A stretch of DNA of 64,000 nt from Conchocele bisecta (Eukaryota; Mollusca; Bivalvia; Lucinida; Thyasiridae), in the NCBI GenBank assembly GCA_029237695.1, contig CM055274.1:15551505-15615504 (forward strand), written 5' to 3'. The notes under the pieces are model-generated. The model made no database searches and was not told the origin of the DNA. It worked only from the letters and a program-made list of their open reading frames with translations. Positions 57,533 to 64,000 of this stretch are shown here, one piece after another; position 1 is the stretch's first letter, and each line of letters starts with the position of its first letter. Position numbers and translations under genes: made by a program.

Positions 57533-58100
57533 TGTTTGTATGCTGGTGTTTAATGGCCGATCAACAGCTAGGGTCATTTAAGGCTGGGCCAACTGGTTTG
57601 ATCTCGTATTTAACCTGCTACATTGGGTGGAAATTCTAAAATCAGAACAAAATATTTACATCAACAAAATTGTATATTCAGCCCTGGAATTAGAATAACC
57701 TGACCTGTAGCCAATTTCATCAAAATTGCAAAGTATACTTTTCTAACAAAGTATACTTTGAGGGAGTAATCATTAATTTTTCCCGAAATGCATTATGTCA
57801 TATAGAACTAACTACTGCATATATTTGATGATTAAAAGTATGCAGAATTATTATACTGAATTTATTACATTATCACAGCCATAATGGCTGTGATAATGTA
57901 ATAAATTCAGTGTAATAAAAATTAACAAATTTATCCTAAAATTGAAAATTTCTCCCTCAAAGTATACTTTGCTAGAAAAGTATGCTTTTCAATGTTGGTG
58001 AAATAGGCTACTGGTGCCAGGTCCATACCACACCAAAGTCACTTGGACACTTCCCCTAAAAGTAATAAGATTACGAATAATCGTATTACTCAAATTTAAC
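57533..58100 (+). mobile_element. SINE-like element split by a nested MITE
   Basis: GGTGTTTAATGGCCGATCAA to TTAGAATAACCTGACCT, interrupted at 57717-58011, then TGGTGCCAGGTCCATACC to CTCAAATTTAACGATCG. Confidence 0.75.
57717..58011. mobile_element. AAAGTATACTTT palindromic MITE, copy 4 (nested)
   Basis: GTAGCCAATTTCATCAAAAT to TGTTGGTGAAATAGGCTAC, inserted inside the SINE-like GACCTGGTGCCAGG block, which fixes its exact ends. Confidence 0.9.
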
Positions 58101-58169
58101 GATCGCCGGCGAAGAGTGCAGCACTGGCTAATACTGGCTGGCCACAGAAAAACTGCTGCAGAATGACGA

Positions 58170-58434
58170 TACGAGACATGCCATGTGATTTTGTACCTTC
58201 GGACATCTGCGTAATTTCATTAAATATGTTTACAAAATTTACAATATTTTTCATAAATAAAGTCAAAAGTTGACAAAACTGTCAGAGTACATGCAGCATA
58301 TAATTCCGCATGTACCCTGGAAATTGTGTCAACTTTTGACGCCATTTAAGGACAATATTGTAAATTTTGTTAACGTATTTCATGAAATTACACAATGTCC
58401 AAAGGTACAAAATCATATGACGTATCTCATATGT
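58170..58434. mobile_element. GAGACACGCCATGTGATTTT palindromic MITE
   Basis: ACGAGACATGCCATGTGATT to AATCATATGACGTATCTCAT. Confidence 0.75.
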
Positions 58435-58675
58435 GGCTGAGACTGGAGAAATGGGGCTTATGGACTTTGCGACCAGTGTAGATCCAGATCAGCCTGTGCA
58501 TCTGCACAGTCTGATCATGATTTACATGTGTCACCATTCCATCAATGAAACACCCATCATGTTTCTAACAAGCACTACAGATCATTATCAGGCTGCAGTA
58601 GTGTGCTATTTCATCGGGAGCTAGACAGGTCGCAAATGCCATAAGCCCCATTTTTCCAGTCACAGCCACATATAA
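58435..58675. mobile_element. GTGACTGGAGAAATGG palindromic MITE, nearly intact
   Basis: GTGGCTGAGACTGGAGAAAT to TTTTTCCAGTCACAGCCAC; core GATCAGCCTGTGCATCTGCA. Confidence 0.8.
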
Positions 58676-58823
58676 AGAGCTACAGTTATTTGACACAACA
58701 AATTTGGAAACATGCATACCCACCGAGACAAAAAGAGATTTATTGGGTTTTTGGCCAGAATAATTCTTGATACCCATGCTGCCTGATGTCGGGCTAGATT
58801 TTCAATAGATATGTTTATTTAGA

Positions 58824-58873
58824 TTAACCCATTACATGCACAACATTCGGCGTGTTTCGCTTTCATCGGTTTA

Positions 58874-58931
<58 letters not shown>

Positions 58932-59387
58932 CAAGGCTTTTAACTTTGGTCGGACACGACCTCGTATCATAAAAATTAACATGTTTAAAATTTTCTATTT
59001 ATTCTATGTATTTCTGCAGGATAACGATAATTCTCAAGTGTGCACTTTCCGCCAAGATATTCACATTAGCGTTAATAAAATCGCGGAATTTGTTATAATA
59101 CGAGGTCGTGTCCGACCAAAGTTGGAAGCCTTATTCATATATATCGAGTTAAACCAAGGAAAGCCGAAACACGCCGAATGCCTGTGATTACAAATTTTTG
59201 TAAATATTTTATTTTTATTTTTGTTATTTCTTAATGAAAGTATAATTATGTTGCGACCACTCATTTAAACCGTCGAGATGCGACAGTTCAAATGGTGGTC
59301 GCGACATATACTTCTAAGCACATTTAAAAAAAATATTTATGATTTTCCCCAATCAAAATGGCATATCCTCAGCATGAAATGGGTTAA
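58824..59387. mobile_element. CCCATT/TTAA MITE containing two nested palindromes and an AT array
   Basis: Outer TTAACCCATTACATGCAC to GCATGAAATGGGTTAA. Inside are ATTCGGCGTGTTTCGCTTTC with GAAACACGCCGAAT (58842-59182), an AT run (58878-58928), and a 45-bp-arm inverted repeat, TTGGTCGGACACGACCTCGT to ACGAGGTCGTGTCCGACCAA (58929-59148). Confidence 0.75.
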
Positions 59388-59601
59388 GATTGACGCCTAA
59401 AGCCATATGTCCCCTGAAGCAATACAAATGTAACACGATAGATATGAATCAGACATGGACGGACGGACGAACAAGGGCAAATCTATGTGTCTCCCCATCC
59501 CCACACAGTGAGAGCATAACCAGGAATATGTACCGACCCAATGGTGAATAGTGTATACCCTGATCAGATGACATGCAGTCTGTATACAGTGGTTAAATAG
59601 C

Positions 59602-59808
59602 TAAATAACCCACTGTTTTACCAATCCAATCGTTGTAAAATGATTTTCAGACTAGTCCATTTATACAAAGGGGTTGTTTTTTTCTAAAAAAATCTGAAAC
59701 TTTCTTGCAAAAAGTGCAGATCCAGATGAGACGGCTCGTTACGAGCCGCCTCATCTGGATCTACACTGTTTGCAAACATCACAAAAAAGGTCTGTAGCAT
59801 TGAGAGGA
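59602..59808. mobile_element. CCCTTTCAACAC/TTAA MITE, ends worn
   Basis: AACCCACTGTTTTACC left; core GGCTCGTTACGAGCCGCC; the GTCTGTAGCATTGAGAGG end has lost TTAA. Confidence 0.7.
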
Positions 59809-60013
59809 TCTGACAGATATGTAGGTGATATACACCTGGTAATTCAAGGAAAAACACTTCATGCAATATTACCAATCGAGGGTCGGTTAAAAAGTTTCAA
59901 ACCAGGAGTAACAACAACAATATTTTAGTGTAACGTTAAAATATATAATTGCAAGAAAACATCTGAAGCTACTACCATCACCAGTCTAACTAGACTTCTC
60001 CATTGCCAATCCA

Positions 60014-60243
60014 TTAACCCATTACAGACGGGATACACTTTTAGTAGTATGAACCTTTTGAGAGAAAAATATCCCTATTTTCTTTATATCCTTTCGAAAG
60101 TATATGGTGTTACCACTCATTTGAACTGTCTCAACGAGACGGTTCAAATGAGTGGTAACAACATATACCTTTATCGATGAATGAACAAAATAATGAGATT
60201 GTTTCAACAAAAATTATCGTATACTCAGACTGAAATTGGTTAA
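60014..60243. mobile_element. CCCATT/TTAA MITE (GTGACCACTCATTTGAACTG family)
   Basis: TTAACCCATTACAGACGGG to GACTGAAATTGGTTAA; central TGAACTGTCTCAACGAGACG fold. Confidence 0.75.
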
Positions 60244-60949
60244 CACTGTGTGATGGTAAACTATGTTTATGTTAACTAAATTAGAACCTATAGTTTTTTA
60301 GATACACCACACTAACCCCTTTAAAGCACCATATGATTGGCAGGCCCATAGCGGTGAATAAAATAATGCCACGACGGACTATTGAGAAATAAACTAGACC
60401 CTGAAAATGGTGTTTCCTGCGTTCTAGAGTCAACGTCGGAGCAATTAATTTCACAACATTTAAAGGTAAAATTTGCGGTTATTGGTGTGAGGTCCATACG
60501 CCAGAAATCATATAAGCCGAACATCAAATCATGTCATGTGCTGCTGACGTGGCAATTGTTCTGTCCCAAAATGCTTTGTAAATAATTGACGCGTTCAACA
60601 GGCTAGAAAAGCCAATATTTATGTACCATATCGGTGAAAATAGAAACAACGCAGCAGTCCTAGTAACATCATATATCTTCAATTTAATAAACCACTTTAC
60701 ACAGGGCCATGATGAAAACACAATTATTTTTTTTATAATTTTTTCCTCAAATCCTCCCTTTAAGTATCTTGATGGACTGGCAATTGAAGGGGTCAGTTGA
60801 AAAAGGGGGCTAACTCCTTCAAGGAGTTAGCTCCCCTTTTCAACTGACCCATTCAATTGTGCATATTGTATATAGTCATCTAGGAGAAACTATAAGTGTC
60901 TCGATGGACTGGCAATGGTTCATGGCAATGGCGTGATGCGGGCAGATAC
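60244..60949. other. Mostly unique stretch with one hairpin
   Basis: 60795-60853 is a 26-bp-arm hairpin (TCAGTTGAAAAAGGGGGCTA, CTTCAAGGAG loop). GATGGACTGGCAAT flanks it on both sides. Frames at 60321-60585 are open on both strands but match nothing I know. Confidence 0.45.
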
Positions 60950-61005
60950 CTTGTCGGCCGTATTGTTGATTACGTCCGGCCAGGCTGGCCGCTGGAATGA
61001 CGGCC
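60950..61005 (-). CDS. Candidate upstream exon of the GRAF-like gene (56 bp)
   Basis: A pyrimidine-rich acceptor (CCCTCCCAGCTTACAG) and a GTATCT donor flank 56 bp. One open frame reads AVIPAASLAGRNQQYGRQ and ends in phase 1, which fits the next candidate exon at 55512-55538. A second frame is also open. There is no recognisable BAR similarity, so only splice signals and phase support the call. It could be a chance splice pair in unique intron sequence. Confidence 0.3.
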
Positions 61006-61107
61006 CTGTAAGCTGGGAGGGAGCCCACAATATATGTGACGTGTAAGAAAATACGGCTTATTCAGTGTTTGACCAGTGTAGCAACGCATGTGGTGAGCAC
61101 ATTATTA

Positions 61108-61530
61108 TTGTTTGTTGGGGTTTAACGGCCTATCAACAGCTATGGTCATTTAAGGTCAGGTCAATGGTACTAAATCCCATATATTACCTGTACAAGTACA
61201 TGTACAAATGGAATCCCAAAATCAGAATTGAATATTTACAATAAAACAACTATATATTCAGCCCTGAAATCAGAATAATCCTGATCTGATGCCAGGTCCT
61301 CGCCACACCAGAATCACTTGGCCCCTCCCAAAAGCAATAGGATCAGTAATAATCTTACTACTTTCATAATGGGCAATAACCCAATTCAACTCCCAGGTAA
61401 CAAAAGAGCCAAAGATAAAAATGTACCTGAGGGCCAAACCAGGCAAATCGTGATTCCTATAAGGAGGAACCCCTACGTCAATTTACACCGTCACGTTCGC
61501 CCGACCAACCACCCACGTGAGCACATGAAT
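61108..61530 (+). mobile_element. GTTTAACGGCCTATCAACAGC SINE-like element
   Basis: TTGTTGGGGTTTAACGGCCT to CGACCAACCACCCACGTGAG. Closest to the 40557 copy (shared TACATGTACAAATGG insertion). The 76-codon frame inside is not a gene. Confidence 0.7.
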
Positions 61531-61583
61531 GTACTGTATTTATTCTAATAGTAGCTCCCTCTCTAATAGCTAGTAACCCCACT

Positions 61584-62180
61584 CAGAGCTGTACATCAGC
61601 TGCGTATTTGCTTAACCCTTTCAACACCAAGTAACTTAATGGGCTGTTCCATGCCACTGTTTCATGCTATTTCATTGGTCCATTCAAAGTTTCAGGCTAT
61701 TCCATTCTTCAGAAAGGGTAATTTTTTTAAATTTGATAACTATTAACAAACAGTGGAGATCCTGATGAGACGGCTCGTTACGAGCTGGCTCATCTGGATC
61801 TGCACTGTTTGCAAACATTGTCTCTATAGAGGTCTGTGGTGTTGAAAGGGTTAAATACCAACAAAAAATCCAATTGAAATCAGAAGTACATGTAGCGAGT
61901 ATCAAAAAGCAATAAAGATTTTATGGTACCTTTATCATGATGAATTAAACAGACCACAAATAGAGCATATTTTTCTAATTTCCATGAAAACACATCTTGG
62001 TATCTCATGAGAATCATCTCTAAGGAGACAATTCTAATGAAATGCCAAGACATGTTTTCATTTCGAAGCAAACTATTCAATAATTGCTGTGTGATTTTAT
62101 TTTATCCAATTAAAATTTTGAAATACCCTATTGCTTCAGAAATGATGGAGTGACAATACTCGATTACTAATTCCTTATAT
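61584..62180 (-). mobile_element. CTCCAGATAAG palindromic MITE, copy 4, split by a nested MITE
   Basis: GCTGCGTATTTGCTTAA, then the insertion, then ATACC and CCAATTGAAATCAGAAGTAC to GATTACTAATTCCTTAT. The uninterrupted copies prove the target was TTAA. Confidence 0.85.
61612..61854. mobile_element. CCCTTTCAACAC/TTAA MITE, nested; TTAA duplication proven
   Basis: TTAACCCTTTCAACACC to GGTGTTGAAAGGGTTAA, a perfect 13-bp terminal repeat next to TTAA. The host sequence TTTGCTTAAATACC in other copies became TTTGC-TTAA-element-TTAA-ATACC. TTAA plus CCC termini fits the piggyBac superfamily. Confidence 0.92.
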
Positions 62181-62467
62181 GGAACCCTGACCCCACCCCC
62201 CACCGCCCACCCCCTACCCCCTTATATTTTCATTCAAATTCTTCTATTTTGACATAGTAAAATCATCTCCAAATTTAAATTTCTGTGTTTTTTGCAACTA
62301 TAATGTCAAAACAAATTCCAAAAATTGCATAGCAGACGTACATGGACTAACACTATATCCCCTCTTGCCTATCGGTGAGGGGATAATAATGTAGACATTT
62401 ACCAAGCTGCAGGAATGTGACCACTAATCAAAAGATATACCGGTCAAAAATTGAATAATCACCATTT

Positions 62468-62703
62468 TTAACCCTTTCAACACTACAGACCTCTATAGTG
62501 GTATTTGCCAACCGTGTAGATCCAGACGATTCAGCTCGCATCGAGCGATCTCATCAGGATCTGCACTTTTGCAAAATAATTTTCATTCAAACACCCCCTT
62601 TTTTATAAATGGACTAGTCTGAAAATCATTTTGTGATGATTGCATTGGTTGGAAAACAAACATATCACAGTTCATTCCAGTTATTTAGGGTTGAAAGGGT
62701 TAA
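62468..62703. mobile_element. CCCTTTCAACAC/TTAA MITE
   Basis: TTAACCCTTTCAACACTAC to TAGGGTTGAAAGGGTTAA. Confidence 0.85.
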
Positions 62704-62764
62704 TGCTAATGTCCCAAATACAACTTATAGAAAAATAAATATAATACTTCCTAATATTAGCAAA

Positions 62765-63098
62765 TAATTCCAGCACAAAAATATTTACACAATTTCCTAA
62801 AATTTGATTGGCCCGTAGCAAGTCTCTGTCCAAAATTTATATCCAAGTAAACTCCCACGCCGAACTACTTTCCATAACCGTGAGGCGCAGTTAAAATAAT
62901 TCTTAAGAAAACGGAAAATGAACACATTTTCTTGATGAATTTATTTCAAATGCTGGAATTACAAGGAATGAATGGCCTTTTTGTGGAATTTATCGGGGTA
63001 TAAACTTGGAAAAGTCGCGGAAATACTGGACGAGGCCTTCCCCGGAAGGCCTCGTCCAGTATTCCCGCGACTTTTCCAAGTTTATATCCCCGCTATTT
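62765..63098 (-). mobile_element. GAATGAATGGCCTTTTT one-sided hairpin element, copy 6, truncated
   Basis: TAATTCCAGCACAAAAATAT to AGTTTATATCCCCG; the last 30 bases of the hairpin arm are missing. Confidence 0.8.
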
Positions 63099-63209
63099 GG
63101 GAGTGCTATTTGTGGAAACATAAACTCTGGATTACTGTATACCTTTCATACAAGAGATATGTTGCCACGATAGTGAATCCAATTTGTATTTGCATAATGC
63201 ATTTATATG

Positions 63210-63615
63210 TGGCTGTCACTGGAGAAATGGCGCTTATGGGACTTACAGAGCTCAAGATAAGGTGCGTATTGGCGTATTTTACGCAATTATTTTAGCTGAA
63301 TATGCATTGATTATCAAAAGTGGGAGTACACAATACGCACAGCAATGTGAAAATACGCATTGATTTTAAAATTGAGTAGTGAAAATACTGTCATAAAGTT
63401 GAAAATTCACTTAGTTGAGCTGCAAAAAGCAAACAGTGTTTGCTTTTTGCAGCTCAAATAAGTGAATGTTTAAATTTGTTATATTTTTTTTATCATTTTT
63501 TCTCTATTTAGTAATGAAGAAAATAAATAATCGATTTGTACAAGTAAAATACGCAATGATTTTGAAATCAGGGGATGTAGTACACTTTAGACACAAAACT
63601 TATCTGGAGTTCTGG
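63210..63615. mobile_element. AGAGCTCCAGATAAGGTGCG MITE inserted in a GTGACTGGAG MITE
   Basis: CTGTCACTGGAGAAATGGCG starts the host; CAGAGCTCAAGATAAGGTGC (63248) to AAACTTATCTGGAGTTCTG (63615) is the insert, with TTTGCTTTTTGCAGCTCAAA as centre. Confidence 0.75.
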
Positions 63616-63639
63616 ACTGATCAAATAGCAAAATCATGT

Positions 63640-63922
63640 AGACTTATAACTATCTAGCTTGCTTGTTATAAGTATAAGTTAACGGTTGTTTCATTGATGG
63701 AATGGCGAACTGTGTGGGATTTGCGACCAGTGTAGCTCCTGCTTAAATAGCACACTCATGTAGCCTGTAACAATCTATATTCCTTGTTAGGAGCATGACG
63801 GGTGATTCATTGATGGAATTTTCAGTGCAGATCCTGATCAGACTGTGCAGATGCACAGGCTGATCTGGATCTACACTGGTCGTAAACCCCATCAGCCACA
63901 TTTCTCCAGTCACACCACATAT
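63640..63922. mobile_element. GTGACTGGAGAAATGG MITE, rearranged
   Basis: Part is duplicated: GTTTCATTGATGGAATGGCG appears before GTGGGATTTGCGACCAGTG. Ends CATTTCTCCAGTCACACCAC. Confidence 0.6.
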
Positions 63923-64000
63923 CAGGGATGGGGACTAGCCCATTCTAATATATTTGAAGTATATTTAACCAATACAGTGTTAAATAAAATATTGTCGTCT

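Noticed and set aside
60321..60585. Overlapping 67-68 codon frames on both strands in unique DNA
   Set aside because: No similarity recognised, no splice or promoter evidence; left as unique sequence.
15107..63098. Helitron identity for the one-sided hairpin element
   Set aside because: Helitron 3' hairpins are short and end CTRR with an A-T target; these have 65-bp arms and no such ends.
1..64000. Bacterial or phage-type operons, defence islands, rRNA or viral genes
   Set aside because: No long open frames, no ribosome binding sites with genes, no recognisable rRNA or viral protein; the window is intron-rich animal DNA.

Overview
The window is eukaryotic: AT-rich, almost free of long open frames, with short exons that have GT/AG borders and a very high density of palindromic DNA repeats. 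The repeat types (foldback MITEs, intronic satellites rich in TGACCTTGACC, a tRNA-like SINE, the GTTTAACGGCCTATCAACAGC retroposon) and an invertebrate GRAF-type gene point to a mollusc, most likely a bivalve. That placement is an inference and the species is not identified.

The one gene I can support lies on the minus strand. Thirteen exons between 43618 and 20158 join in a consistent reading frame and encode the end of the BAR-PH junction, a PH domain, a short linker, a complete RhoGAP domain (Arg finger in GLYRVVG) and a Gln/Pro/Ser-rich tail. This order is that of the GRAF/oligophrenin family (ARHGAP26, ARHGAP10, ARHGAP42, OPHN1), proteins that bind curved membrane through BAR-PH and stimulate GTP hydrolysis on Rho GTPases. 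The BAR exons and the expected C-terminal SH3 exon were not recognised, so both ends of the gene are open. Weaker phase-compatible exon candidates lie at 46782, 55512 and 60950 (upstream) and at 9130 and 5203 (downstream).

Everything else is intron or flanking DNA filled with repeats. Layout, left to right: 1-9 kb palindromic MITEs, SINE-like copies and a broken mariner transposase; 9.2-14.1 kb TGAT microsatellites, 150- and 195-bp tandem units and a nested element carrying nuclear-receptor-like half-sites; 14-20 kb MITEs and a 1.6-kb pogo-like element; 20-44 kb the gene, with repeats packed up to its splice sites; 44-48.6 kb TTAA-bounded MITEs and a retroposon with a 13-bp target duplication; 48.7-54.5 kb nearly continuous 160-170-bp satellites; 54.5-64 kb MITEs again.

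Main points: at least four unrelated MITE families are bounded by TTAA (piggyBac-like), one proven by a nested insertion. The PH-RhoGAP linker exon is one arm of a 440-bp palindrome that has an inverted sister copy, and the pair brackets three PH exons. A 37-bp minisatellite, a SINE and several MITEs end within 5-30 nt of splice sites. No complete transposase, viral gene, tRNA, rRNA or CRISPR array was found.
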